Part shown: positions 27,314-36,800 of the stretch, in pieces | How the letters are laid out: every line of letters starts with the position of its first letter | Numbering within the stretch: the first letter of the stretch is position 1 | Source of the DNA: Streptomyces sp. PT12 | GTDB taxonomy: Bacteria; Actinomycetota; Actinomycetes; Streptomycetales; Streptomycetaceae | DNA: 64,000 nt | Reading direction: 5' to 3' | Assembly: GCF_003311645.1 (NCBI RefSeq) | Contig: NZ_QEST01000287.1 | Span: forward strand, 35,905-99,904 | Position numbers and translations under genes: made by a program | The notes under the pieces: model-generated | The model's database searches: none | What the model saw: the letters and a program-made list of their open reading frames with translations, nothing else | Told to the model about the DNA's origin: nothing

Positions 27314-28596
27314 CCACCCTGTCCACCCTCGCCGAGAAGGTGCGCTCCCGCCGCCCCGCGGCGCACGAGCCGCGCCGCCGCATGAGCTACCCGGTCGTGC
27401 TGCTGCTCCTGGCCGGGGCGTTGCTGCTGCTCTCCCTGGTGCGGGCCGTCACCGGCCAGCAGAGCCTGACGTCGTCCGACCAGTGGGGCGCGGCGATGGG
27501 CTTCGCCGTGCCGATCGGCCTGGCGGGGCTCGGCGGGCTGTGGGCCGAACGCGCCGGTGTGGTCAACATCGGGCTCGAGGGCATGATGATGCTCGGCCTG
27601 TTCGCCGCGGGCTGGATCGGCTGGCAGCACGGGCCTTGGGCCGCCGTGGTGGCGGGCATCGTCGGCGGCGCGCTCGGCGGGCTGCTGCACGCGCTTGCCA
27701 CCGTGACGTTCGGCGTGGACCACATCGTGTCCGGCGTGGCGATCAACATCCTGGCGCTCGGCGTCGTGCAGTACCTGGCCAAGCTGTGGTTCGCCGCGGA
27801 CGGCAGCGAGGCCGTGGCCAGGGGCGGCAACGACAAGCAGTCGCCGCAGATGGAGCGCATGGAGCCGTTCACCGTGCCCGGGCTCGGCGACTGGCTCGGG
27901 GACATCGACGAGCGGAACTGGTTCCTGGTGTCCGACCTGGCGGGCATCCTGCGCGCCGCGGTGCACGAGGTGTCGTGGCTGACGCTGCTGACCGTGCTGA
28001 TCTTCGTGGGCACGTATCTGGTGCTGTGGAGGTCGGCGTTCGGCCTGCGGCTGCGCTCGTGCGGCGAGAACCCCCAGGCCACCGAGTCGCTGGGCGTCAA
28101 CGTCTACCTCTACAAGTATCTGGCCCTGGCGATCTCCGGTGGGCTCGCGGGCCTGGGCGGCGCGTATCTCGCGGTGCTGATCCGGATGTACCAGGACGGC
28201 CAGACGGGCGGGCGCGGCTATCTGGGCCTGGCCACCATGATCTTCGGCAACTGGCGCCCCGGCGGGGTGGCCACGGGCGCGGGCCTGTTCGGCTTCATGG
28301 ACGTGCTCCAGACCCGCGACCGGCCCGTGGTGCACGCCACGCTGCTGCTGTTCGCGCTCGGCCTGCTGTGCCTCGCGGCCTGGCAGCTCTACCGTGGCAA
28401 GCGCGTCCAGGCCCTGGCGGTCGCCGCCCTCGGCGTCCTGCTGTGGATCTGGTACGCGACGACCGACTCGCTGCCGCTCGAACTGGTCACCGCGAGCCCG
28501 TACTTGACGACGCTGCTGGTGCTGACGTTGTTCGCGCAACGGCTGCGGACACCCCGCGCGGTCGGAAAGCCGTATCGGAGAGGACAGGCAACATGA
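27310..28596 (+). CDS. Nucleoside ABC transporter permease 2
   Basis: About 428 residues, polytopic, of the YufQ type. Key stretches are IGLAGLGGLWAERAGVVNIG, EGMMMLGLFAAGWIGW, VDHIVSGVAINILALGVVQYL, RLRSCGENPQATESLGVNV and LGLATMIFGNWRPGG. It has about 60 extra residues at the C-terminus, with three added helices compared with the shortest homologues. The N-terminal 35 residues are basic and cytoplasmic. The stop overlaps the cytidine deaminase ATG (ATGA), tying uptake to salvage in one operon. Confidence 0.9.
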   Translation: MTTLSTLAEKVRSRRPAAHEPRRRMSYPVVLLLLAGALLLLSLVRAVTGQQSLTSSDQWGAAMGFAVPIGLAGLGGLWAERAGVVNIGLEGMMMLGLFAAGWIGWQHGPWAAVVAGIVGGALGGLLHALATVTFGVDHIVSGVAINILALGVVQYLAKLWFAADGSEAVARGGNDKQSPQMERMEPFTVPGLGDWLGDIDERNWFLVSDLAGILRAAVHEVSWLTLLTVLIFVGTYLVLWRSAFGLRLRSCGENPQATESLGVNVYLYKYLALAISGGLAGLGGAYLAVLIRMYQDGQTGGRGYLGLATMIFGNWRPGGVATGAGLFGFMDVLQTRDRPVVHATLLLFALGLLCLAAWQLYRGKRVQALAVAALGVLLWIWYATTDSLPLELVTASPYLTTLLVLTLFAQRLRTPRAVGKPYRRGQAT

Positions 28597-29018
28597 CGCG
28601 TTCCGGCGCCCCCGAGCCCGTCGACGGTGTCGTTGCCCGCGACATCGACTGGGAGGCGCTGGACGCGGCGGCGCGCGAGGCCATGTCCCGGGCGTACGCG
28701 CCCTACTCGCACTACCCCGTGGGCGCCGCCGCGCTCGTGGACGACGGCCGCACGGTGACGGGCTGCAATGTGGAGAACGCCTCCTACGGGCTCGGCCTGT
28801 GCGCCGAGTGCGGCCTGGTCTCCGCGCTGCACGCCACGGGCGGCGGCCGTCTGACGCACTTCACGTGCTGCGACGGCACGGGCCGCGTCATCACGCCGTG
28901 CGGCCGGTGCCGCCAGCTGCTGATGGAGCACGGTGGCCCCGGGCTCGTCCTCCGCACGCCCGAAGGCATCCGCACGCTGGGCGAGTTGCTGCCGCTGGCA
29001 TGGCACCTTGAGCAGTGA
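28593..29018 (+). CDS. cdd: Cytidine deaminase
   Basis: About 141 residues, the size of the homotetrameric enzyme. It hydrolyses cytidine and deoxycytidine to uridine and deoxyuridine. The zinc site is clear: CAE within GLCAECGLV and PCGRC in ITPCGRCRQLL. The substrate loop YSHYPVGAAAL and GCNVENASYGLG are also present. It follows the transporter genes with an ATGA overlap and precedes the nucleoside phosphorylase. Confidence 0.93.
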   Translation: MTRSGAPEPVDGVVARDIDWEALDAAAREAMSRAYAPYSHYPVGAAALVDDGRTVTGCNVENASYGLGLCAECGLVSALHATGGGRLTHFTCCDGTGRVITPCGRCRQLLMEHGGPGLVLRTPEGIRTLGELLPLAWHLEQ

Positions 29019-29061
29019 CACCCGGCGCAGTGCCACCCCCGCCGACGTAACGAGTGAGCCC

Positions 29062-30339
29062 ATGGACGCCATCACCATCATCCGCGCCAAGCGCGACGGC
29101 CACGCCCTGACGCCGGGGCAGATCGACTGGGTCATCGACGCGTACACGCGCGGCGAGGTCGCCGACGAGCAGATGGCGGCGCTCGCCATGGCGATCCTGC
29201 TCAACGGCATGGACCGCGCCGAGATCGCCCGCTGGACGGCGGCGATGATCGCCTCGGGCGAGCGCATGGACTTCTCGTCGCTGCCGCTGCCCACCGTGGA
29301 CAAGCACTCCACGGGCGGCGTGGGCGACAAGATCACGCTGCCGCTCGCCCCGCTGGTCGCGGCGTGCGGGGCGGCCGTTCCGCAGCTCTCGGGCCGTGGC
29401 CTCGGCCACACGGGCGGCACGCTCGACAAGCTGGAGTCGATCGCGGGCTGGCGCGCCGGGCTCGCGGGCGACGAGGTGACGCGCGTGCTGCGCGAGACGG
29501 GCGCGGTGGTGTGCGCGGCGGGCGAGGGTCTGGCGCCCGCCGACCGGAAGCTGTACGCGCTGCGCGACGTCACGGGCACGGTCGAGTCGATCCCGCTGAT
29601 CGCCTCGTCGATCATGTCGAAGAAGATCGCCGAGGGCACGGGCGCGCTGGTGCTCGATGTGAAGGTCGGCTCGGGCGCGTTTATGAAGAACGAGGCCGAC
29701 GCGCGCGAGCTGGCCGCCACGATGGTGGAGCTGGGGCGCGACCACGGGGTGCGCACGGTCGCGCTGTTGACCGACATGTCCACGCCGCTGGGCCTGACGG
29801 CGGGCAACGCGCTCGAGGTCCGCGAGTCGGTCGAGGTGCTCGCGGGCGGCGGCCCCGCGGATGTGGTGGAGCTGACCCTGGCGCTGGCCAGGGAGATGCT
29901 GGACGCGGCGGGGCTGCCGGACGCCGACCCGGCAAGGGCGCTGGCCGACGGCTCGGCGATGGACCGCTGGCGGCGCATGATCGCCGCGCAGGGCGGCGAC
30001 CCCGACGCGCCGCTGCCCGAGGCGAAGGAGCGGCACACGGTCAACGCCCCCGTGAGCGGCACGTTGACCGGGCTTGACGCGTACGCGGTGGGCGTCGCCG
30101 CGTGGCGCCTCGGCGCGGGCCGGGCCCGCAAGGAGGACCCGGTGCAGGCGGGCGCGGGCGTCGAGCTGCACGCCAAGCCGGGCGACCGGGTGCGCGCGGG
30201 CGAGCCGTTGCTGACGCTGCACACCGACACCCCCGAGCGCTTCGAGGCGGCGCTCGCCGAGCTGGGCGGCGACGCGATCCGCGTCGCGCGCGAGGGCGGG
30301 GCACCCGCGCGCTCCACCGTTCTTGACCGGATCGCGTAG
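29062..30339 (+). CDS. deoA: Thymidine (pyrimidine-nucleoside) phosphorylase
   Basis: About 425 residues. It splits thymidine or deoxyuridine with phosphate to give the base and deoxyribose-1-phosphate. The family signature SGRGLGHTGGTLDKLES and the phosphate-binding KHSTGGVGDK are present. The catalytic-domain segment MSKKIAEGTGALVLDVKVG and a C-terminal PYNP domain complete it. The ATG at 29062 begins MDAITIIRAKRDGHAL, the normal family start. It is the last gene of the nucleoside operon, 43 bp after cdd. Confidence 0.93.
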   Translation: MDAITIIRAKRDGHALTPGQIDWVIDAYTRGEVADEQMAALAMAILLNGMDRAEIARWTAAMIASGERMDFSSLPLPTVDKHSTGGVGDKITLPLAPLVAACGAAVPQLSGRGLGHTGGTLDKLESIAGWRAGLAGDEVTRVLRETGAVVCAAGEGLAPADRKLYALRDVTGTVESIPLIASSIMSKKIAEGTGALVLDVKVGSGAFMKNEADARELAATMVELGRDHGVRTVALLTDMSTPLGLTAGNALEVRESVEVLAGGGPADVVELTLALAREMLDAAGLPDADPARALADGSAMDRWRRMIAAQGGDPDAPLPEAKERHTVNAPVSGTLTGLDAYAVGVAAWRLGAGRARKEDPVQAGAGVELHAKPGDRVRAGEPLLTLHTDTPERFEAALAELGGDAIRVAREGGAPARSTVLDRIA

Positions 30340-30646
30340 CGCGACCTGATCCGCGGCGGTCGTTCGGGCGTCGCCGAGGCGTTCCGAAACGTTCAGGGCG
30401 ACGTATCGACCGGCTGTCCATAATGTCGGAATTCTTGACATGATCGGGTTCGATGCCTTGTACCCTGAAGAACGGTTGTGAAGGACCGGATCGGCGGGAG
30501 GTGAAGCTGCGATGCGCAGTGAGCCCCCCAGTCATCCCCCGCGCCACGCCATCCCGCCCAGGTAGCCCCACGGCCTGCGGCGGCGGGCGTGCGCGCGCAC
30601 TCCGGATGTCCGTGACCGCCTTCCGCCTCCTGGGAGTTCTCCCGTC
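30340..30646 (+). promoter_or_regulatory. 307-bp gap with candidate mgtE promoter and leader
   Basis: A hairpin-capable pair (CGTCGCC and GGCGACG, about 30369-30402) may end the nucleoside operon. TTGACA at 30435-30440 with TGTACC 18 bp downstream (30459-30464) is a candidate housekeeping promoter. That leaves a leader of about 175 nt before mgtE. The leader is C-rich and could fold, but I could not match it to a known magnesium riboswitch. Confidence 0.4.
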
Positions 30647-31972
30647 ATGACCCACCTGCCCGCCCTGCTCGAAGAGCACGACCTCGCCGGGGCGCTGGAG
30701 TGGCTGGAGACGCAGCCGCCCTACGCCATCGCCGACGAGATCGCCCGCATGGACCCGGTCGACTCCGTCGTCACGTTCCGGCTGCTCGACAAGGACCGCG
30801 CCCTCGAGGTCTTCGAGGAGCTGGATCCGGTCGATCAGCAGGAGATCCTTCAGGGCCTGCGCGACCAGGCGTTCCGCGACCTCGTCGAGAACATGGACCC
30901 GGACGACCGGGCCCGCATGCTCAACGAGGCCCCGGCCAAGGTCGCCCAGCGCGTCCTGGCCGGACTCAGCGCCCACGAGCGGCAGATGACCGCGGCCCTG
31001 CTGGGCTACCCCGAGGGCTCGGTCGGCCGGTACATGACGCCCGAGACGGTCGCGCTCCAGCAGGATCTGACGGTCAGCCAGGCCCTCGAGGTCGTCAGGC
31101 GGCGCGGGGCGCGCGCCGAGACGATCTACACCCTGCCCGTGGTGGACCGGGGGCGGCGGCTGACCGGGATCGTGGAGCTGCGCGAGCTGGTGCTGTCCGA
31201 GCCCGGCGCGCCGGTGTCCGCGCTGGTGGTGACCGAGCCCGCCAAGGCGAGGGCCACGGACCCCGCGGAGGACGCGGCGCGCCTGATGCGCGAGACCAAC
31301 GTGCTCGACCTGCCGGTGGTGGACAGCGAGGACCGCCTGGTCGGGCTGCTGACCAGCGACGACGCGTTCGAGGTCATCGAGGCGGCTGACACCGAGGACG
31401 TGGCGCGGCAGTCGGGCGCCGAGCCACTGGAACGCCACTACATGTCGGCGAGCGTCTTCCGGCTCTCGCGGACCCGGGTCGTCTGGCTGATGCTGCTCAT
31501 GGTGGCCGCGACCCTGACCGTTTCCGTTACCCAGCTATTCGAGGGCGAGCTGAACGCCGTTACGGATCTGGCGCTTTTCGTTCCGCTGCTGATCGGTACC
31601 GGGGGCAACTCCGGCGCGCAGGCCGCCACCGCCGCGGTCCGCGCGCTCGCGGTGGGCGAGGTGCGCACGTCCGACCTGCTCCGGGTCGTCTGGCGCGAGT
31701 GCCGCACGGGGCTGCTGCTCGGCTGCATGCTGGCCGTGGTCGGCTTCCTCGTGGGCGGCCTGTTCGTCGGCTGGGACGTGGCCGCGGTGGTCGCCGTGAC
31801 GCTCGTGGTCATCTGCGCCTGGGCCTCCACGGTGGGCGGCACGATGCCGCTGCTGGCGAAGAAGCTGCGCATCGACCCCGCGGTGGTCTCGGCCCCGATG
31901 GTCACCACGCTCGTGGACGCGACGGGCCTGGTCATCTACTTCTCCACGGCCAAGGTGATCCTGGGCATCTGA
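30647..31972 (+). CDS. mgtE: Magnesium transporter MgtE
   Basis: About 441 residues in the full MgtE layout. An N-terminal superhelical domain (residues 1-125, with ELDPVDQQEILQGL-type helices) comes first. Two CBS domains follow (about 127-250: VGRYMTPETVALQ, then TNVLDLPVVDSEDRLVGLL). The membrane part has five helices, including LFVPLLIGTGGNSGAQAAT, which lines the ion path. It is a Mg2+-gated channel for magnesium uptake. It stands alone, and the lanthipeptide island begins 334 bp downstream. Confidence 0.93.
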   Translation: MTHLPALLEEHDLAGALEWLETQPPYAIADEIARMDPVDSVVTFRLLDKDRALEVFEELDPVDQQEILQGLRDQAFRDLVENMDPDDRARMLNEAPAKVAQRVLAGLSAHERQMTAALLGYPEGSVGRYMTPETVALQQDLTVSQALEVVRRRGARAETIYTLPVVDRGRRLTGIVELRELVLSEPGAPVSALVVTEPAKARATDPAEDAARLMRETNVLDLPVVDSEDRLVGLLTSDDAFEVIEAADTEDVARQSGAEPLERHYMSASVFRLSRTRVVWLMLLMVAATLTVSVTQLFEGELNAVTDLALFVPLLIGTGGNSGAQAATAAVRALAVGEVRTSDLLRVVWRECRTGLLLGCMLAVVGFLVGGLFVGWDVAAVVAVTLVVICAWASTVGGTMPLLAKKLRIDPAVVSAPMVTTLVDATGLVIYFSTAKVILGI

Positions 31973-32306
31973 GGGTAATGCGCGGAAGAGTTCACGTCAT
32001 TGCCCGGGTCAGATGGACGGAACCCCTGCTGCGGCCCGCGATTCGTCCGAGGGAAATGCTGCGACGACCGCACGGTCGAAGGGCTCCTTCCGCAACCGCG
32101 TCTCTCGCCGCTGCACCCGGGCCTTACCACAGGAGTGCTTCCTGATGTCGTGATCCGCGGAATCCGCTGGTGCCTCCGGAGCAGGCCGGGAATGGTTGCG
32201 ACCATGGTCGAGATGTATGTCACCTGAGCTTCCGATCAGTTGCCCACCGAGCCGGAACGTGACCGCCGTGCCTGTACCGGCGTTTCCACGACCCATGGAG
32301 GAATGA
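31973..32306. other. 334-bp gap at the left edge of the lanthipeptide island
   Basis: Base composition is visibly less GC-rich than in the flanking core genes. It must contain the promoter of the lanthipeptide genes, but I see no clear consensus hexamers. GGAGG at 32297 is the ribosome site of the methyltransferase. I found no transposase, integrase or tRNA gene. Confidence 0.5.
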
Positions 32307-33533
32307 GTGACCAGCACGTCTGCCGACGACACCAGCGCATCGAGGACGGACGACGAAGCAGCCGCGCTGCGGGCGGCCATGGTGAAGGAACTGCGCAGCC
32401 TGGAGGCGATCACATCCGAGCCCGTGGCCGCTGCCTTCACGGCAGTGCCGCGGCACACGTTCGCCCTCGACGAGCCGTTGGAGAAGGCGTACGACGCGGA
32501 TCGCGCGCTGGTGGTCAAGCGCGGCCAGGACGGCGCAGCTCTCAGTTCCCTGTCGGCCGCTCACATCCAGGCGGTGATGCTGGAGCAGGCCGGTATCGAG
32601 CCGGGCATGCGGGTGCTCGAAGTGGGCTCGGGGGGATTCAACGCGGCTCTTCTCGCCGAACTCGTCGGCGATGACGGGACGGTGGTCTCCGTTGATATCG
32701 ATGCGGAGATCGTCGAGCGCGCCCGCACCTGCCTGGACGCGGCTGGCTACGGCCAGGTCAAGGTGGTGCTGGCCGATGCCGACAACGGTGTGGTCGCGCA
32801 CGCGCCCTATGACCGGATCGTGGTCACGGCAGGAGCGTGGGACGTCCCTTCGGCGTGGCGGGAACAGTTGTCCGAGTGTGGCAGGATCGTCGTCCCGCTG
32901 CGTATGAGGGGACTCACCCGCTCTATCGCGTTCGACCGGGACGGTGAGGGGCTGGTCAGCGGAAGTTACCGCCTGTGCGGTTTCGTGCCCATGCAGGGAG
33001 CCGGCGCCTATACCGAGCGGCTGGTCCGGGTCGATGAGGGGATCGCGCTGCGGGTCGACGACCAGCAGCAGGACTTCGACGTCGAGGCCGTGGCAGCCGC
33101 CGTGCGGACGCCACGGCTGGAGCTGTGGACTGGTGCGGCGTTCGACCTGCCCGACGAACTGGAGTTGTTCTTGGCGGCCAGCACGCCCGAGATGGTGATG
33201 CTGCACGGCAGGCAGGATGTCGTCGATCAGGGCTTCCTCGCGCCGTCGGTGACGCGCGGCGTGCCCGCGCTGGTCGACGGCGGCAGCTTCGCGTACCGGA
33301 CCAAGCGGCAGAACGCTGCGACCGGCGGGTTCGAGAGCGGCGTCTTCGCTCACGGCCCCGACGCGCAAGCGGTCGCGGAGCGGTACGCCGACTTGCTGCG
33401 CCGGTGGGCGTCCGATCACCGGCGCCGCGGTGCGGCCCACCTCCGGTACCGGCCGATGCCCGCCGGTATGGCTGAACCGGCCCCAGGAGTGATCGCCAAG
33501 CGGCTTGGCGCCGTCGAGATCTCCTGGCGCTAG
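32307..33533 (+). CDS. FxLD-system methyltransferase (PCMT/LanS-like)
   Basis: About 408 residues. The first 210 form a protein-L-isoaspartate O-methyltransferase-like Rossmann domain: RVLEVGSGGFNAALLAELVG, TVVSVDIDAEIVERAR, VVLADADNGV and YDRIVVTAGAWDVPSAWREQL. The remaining 200 residues are specific to the group that accompanies FxLD-type lanthipeptide precursors. In characterised class I systems such LanS enzymes methylate an Asp of the ring-containing peptide. The ester cyclises to a succinimide and opens to isoaspartate. The precursor next door has an Asp-Asp-Gly, a suitable target. GTG start with GGAGG 7 nt upstream; first gene of the island operon. Confidence 0.85.
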   Translation: MTSTSADDTSASRTDDEAAALRAAMVKELRSLEAITSEPVAAAFTAVPRHTFALDEPLEKAYDADRALVVKRGQDGAALSSLSAAHIQAVMLEQAGIEPGMRVLEVGSGGFNAALLAELVGDDGTVVSVDIDAEIVERARTCLDAAGYGQVKVVLADADNGVVAHAPYDRIVVTAGAWDVPSAWREQLSECGRIVVPLRMRGLTRSIAFDRDGEGLVSGSYRLCGFVPMQGAGAYTERLVRVDEGIALRVDDQQQDFDVEAVAAAVRTPRLELWTGAAFDLPDELELFLAASTPEMVMLHGRQDVVDQGFLAPSVTRGVPALVDGGSFAYRTKRQNAATGGFESGVFAHGPDAQAVAERYADLLRRWASDHRRRGAAHLRYRPMPAGMAEPAPGVIAKRLGAVEISWR

Positions 33534-33590
33534 GCACCCGGCCCCGGCAGACCTTCGCGGGTGCGGAAAAGCATGCACCACCCAACTCAC

Positions 33591-33597
33591 AAGGAGG
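33591..33597 (+). promoter_or_regulatory. Strong ribosome-binding site of the lanthipeptide precursor
   Basis: AAGGAGG lies 5 nt before the ATG at 33603, the best Shine-Dalgarno match in the island. It is consistent with high synthesis of the precursor relative to the enzymes. Confidence 0.7.
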
Positions 33598-33602
33598 AAC
33601 GT

Positions 33603-33794
33603 ATGTCTGTCTACCCCGAGAGCGCGGCGGTCACCGGCGTCCCGCCCTCAACGGGCCACGAGGAGATCGTCGATGGCTGGGACCTGGATGTCTCCATCGT
33701 CGAGTCCGGCCCGGAAGCCGACAAGCTCATCCAGATGACCGACGACGGCTGCGGCAAGACCTGCCAGTCCGCCTGCTCGACGACCTGCCCGTAG
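33603..33794 (+). CDS. FxLD-type class I lanthipeptide precursor
   Basis: 63 residues. The leader (about 1-45) has WDLDVSIVESG at 26-36, the position of the family's F-x-L-D motif but with Trp for Phe. The core is probably residues 46-63, TDDGCGKTCQSACSTTCP. Its four Cys (50, 54, 58, 62) are evenly spaced by four. Ser/Thr 46, 53, 56, 59, 60 and 61 can be dehydrated, so up to four thioether rings are possible. Asp47-Asp48-Gly49 is a likely substrate of the adjacent PCMT-like methyltransferase. The leader/core boundary is inferred; no double-Gly site is seen. This gene and its enzymes form one plus-strand operon. Confidence 0.88.
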   Translation: MSVYPESAAVTGVPPSTGHEEIVDGWDLDVSIVESGPEADKLIQMTDDGCGKTCQSACSTTCP

Positions 33795-33881
33795 CGGGCC
33801 ATCCGGATCCCCGACGGCCGCGGTGTCCGGCTGGTCGCAGCAAGCGGCCGGTCGGATACCGCACTTCGATGGAGGACGCCG

Positions 33882-36800
33882 GTGTACCAGTACAGCGATG
33901 CCGCGATGGTGCGTGCACTGGCCTGGCCGCCGGGCCACCCCGTACCGTCGTGGCCCGATCTGACCGGCGAGGCAGACGCAGCGGCGTCCTGGCGGCCGTG
34001 GCTGGAACAGGCCCTGCGAATACCGGGCTTCGCCGCCGCCTTGGAGCAGGCCGCCCCCGTGCTGGCCCGACGTGTACGAGACATCTGCGAGGGCCGGGAG
34101 CTTCCCGAGAACGCCGTCCGCAAGGTGGTGATGGCAGTGATGCGCTATGTGCTGCGCGCTTCGGGACGGGCCACCCCCTTCGGCCTGTTCGCCGGAGTAG
34201 CGCCAGCGGAGATCGCCAAGGCAACGGCCGTTCGCCTGGGTACCCGGCACCGGGCCATCGCCGGGCCGACGGCCGAGTGGCTTACGGCGGTCATCGAACG
34301 CCTGGAGGCCGAGCCCGCGCTCCAGCCGCACGTGACGGTCCAGGCCCATGCGCTGGTCGTCGAGCGGGACGGTCATCTGGTGCTGGAACACCGCGGCTCC
34401 CGCGCCTCCGGCCGGGCACCAGCCCGTGTCACGGTCCGCGCCAGCACCCCCGTCACCTCGGCCATGGACGCCGCGCGCAGCCCCATCCTGCTGGCAGACC
34501 TTGCGGGAAAGCTCGCCACCGAGTTCCCCGGCGTGCCTGCAGGCGTCATTGCGCGTCTGCTGGCGGGCCTGGTCGACCAGCGCTTCCTGGTCACCAGCCT
34601 GCGCCCTCCGATGACGACGGCAGACCCGCTTGGCCATCTCCTCGCCGCCCTGCCCTCCGAGGCAGCCGAGACGGTCCCTGCCGTGGCCGAGACGGTCAAG
34701 CAGTTGCGCGAGATCGCCGACGGAATGGCACGGCACAACGCCGCCCGCACCCCCGACCTCGCACACACCGAGCGTCGTCGGCTCACCGCCGCGATGCGGA
34801 ACCTGGCCCCTGTCTCCGGGCCCGCGCTCACCATTGATCTGCGGCTGGAAGGAGGGGTGACGATCCCGCGTCTGGTCGCGGAGGAGGCCGCTCGGGCGGC
34901 GGACGTGCTGACGAAGCTGGCTGGTCGCCCCGCTCTCAGCGCAGCATGGGTGGCCTGGCACGGCCGCTTCCTGGAGCGCTACGGTCCGCGTGCCCTTGTA
35001 CCGCTCCTCGACGCCGTGGACGGCGACATCGGACTCGGCTACCCGGCCGGCTTCCTCGGCGCACGCCCGGCCCCGACGGGCAGAACGCTGACCGAGCGGG
35101 ATACGAAGCTGCTCACCCTCGCGCAGAACGCGGCGCTGCGCCGACAGCACGAGATCGCACTCGACGAGACCACGGTCTCCGACCTCGCAACCCCACTCCC
35201 CCCGGATGCGCGCGTCCAGCCGACCACCGAACTGACCGTGCGCCTCCACGCCACCAGCCCTCTCGCCCTGGACGCCGGAGACTTCACACTGGCGATCGTC
35301 GGGGTATCGCGCGCAGTCGGCACCACCGTCGGCCGTTTCCTGCACCTGCTGGATACCGACGACCGGGAGCGCCTGGCGAAGACCTTCTCGACCGGGCCGG
35401 GCACCAACGAGGGCGTGCTGACCGTACAGATCTCCGCGCCCCCGCTGTATGCGGGCGCCGAGAACGTCGCCCGCATCCCCCGCGTCATGCCCACGCTGCT
35501 CGCCCTGGGCGAGTACCGCGACCCCGGCGCGCAGACCGAGGTAGGGCTGGAGGACATCGCCGTCACCGCGGACGTGGACCGCCTTTACCTGGTCTCCGTC
35601 TCCCGCCGTCGCCCGCTGGAGTTCATGACGCTCAACGCGGTGGAGCCGACTCGCTACACGCATCCGCTGGTGCGCTTCCTCACCGAGGCCACCGTCGCGC
35701 TGAGCATCCCGTGCACTCCCTTCGACTGGGGAGCCGCAGCCGCGCTGCCGTTCCTGCCCGCGCTGCGCCACGGCCGTACGATCCTGTCTCCGGCACGCTG
35801 GCGGCTCGTGGCCACCGACCTGGCCAGCGACGATGCGGAGTGGACGGAATGGGACGAGTCCCTGGCGGTGTGGCGGAACCAGGTCGCTGCCCCGAGCACG
35901 GTCTATGTCGGCGACGGCGATCAGCGCATCCGCCTGAGCCTCGCCGAGTCTTCCCACCGGGCTCTGCTGCGTGCGCATGTGCAGCGTGAGGGCATCGCCG
36001 TGCTCCGCGCCGAGCCGACCGCCGGTGCGGCGGGATGGGCAGGCGGGCGCGTCCACGAGATCGTCATCCCCCTGGCCTCCGCCACAAAGCCGCGGCCAGC
36101 TCCGCGGTGGCTGGACACCGGGCAGGCGGTCCGGCGTGATCACGGTCATCTGCCCGGGTGCGGCGGGCGGTTCTTCGTCAAGCTGTATGGCCGTCCGGAT
36201 CACTACGGCAGCATCCTCACCCGCCATCTGCCCGTTCTGCTCGGTGAGGTGGGCGATGAGGTGCGGTGGTGGTTCCTGCCCTACCACGACCCCGAGGACC
36301 ATCTGCGGCTGCGGCTGTCCGTTCCCGTCGGCGGGGTCGCGAGCGCGTCCGCAGCGATCGGAGCATGGAGCCAACGGCTGCGCCGGGCCGGTCTGGTCGC
36401 CCGGGTGCAGTGGGACACAGACTTCCCCGAGACCGCCCGCTTCGGCGGCGCGGCGATCGACTCCGCTGAGGTCTACTTCGCCGCGGACTCGCAGGCCGCT
36501 GTCGCGCAGATCGCGGCGAGCACGGCGAAGGGCGGCCCCCATGCGCAAGCCCTGACCGCCGCCAGCATGCTCGACCTCGCGACGGGCCTCATCGGCAACA
36601 CCGCCGAGGCGATGACGTGGCTGATCACCCACACACGAACGACGACCACGCCTCCGGCCCGCCCCCTCTACAACCAAGCCGTCGCCCTGGCCAACCCGAA
36701 CCACCACAGGCACCTCGCCAGCCAGCCCGGGGGCGAGCAGATCGTCACGAGCTGGTCCCAGCGCCGGGACGCGCTGGCCGCCTACCGCACCGCTCTCGAA

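Noticed and set aside
30460-30640. Possible M-box magnesium riboswitch before mgtE
   Set aside because: AGGTGAAGCTGCGATG vaguely resembles the start of the M-box consensus, but the other conserved blocks are not found. A covariance-model search would be needed to settle it.
33648-36713. Minus-strand open frame of 1021 codons opposite lanB
   Set aside because: It lies antisense to a full LanB with clear family motifs. Its translation is His/Gln/Arg/Gly-rich with no domain, typical of an antisense frame in GC-rich DNA.
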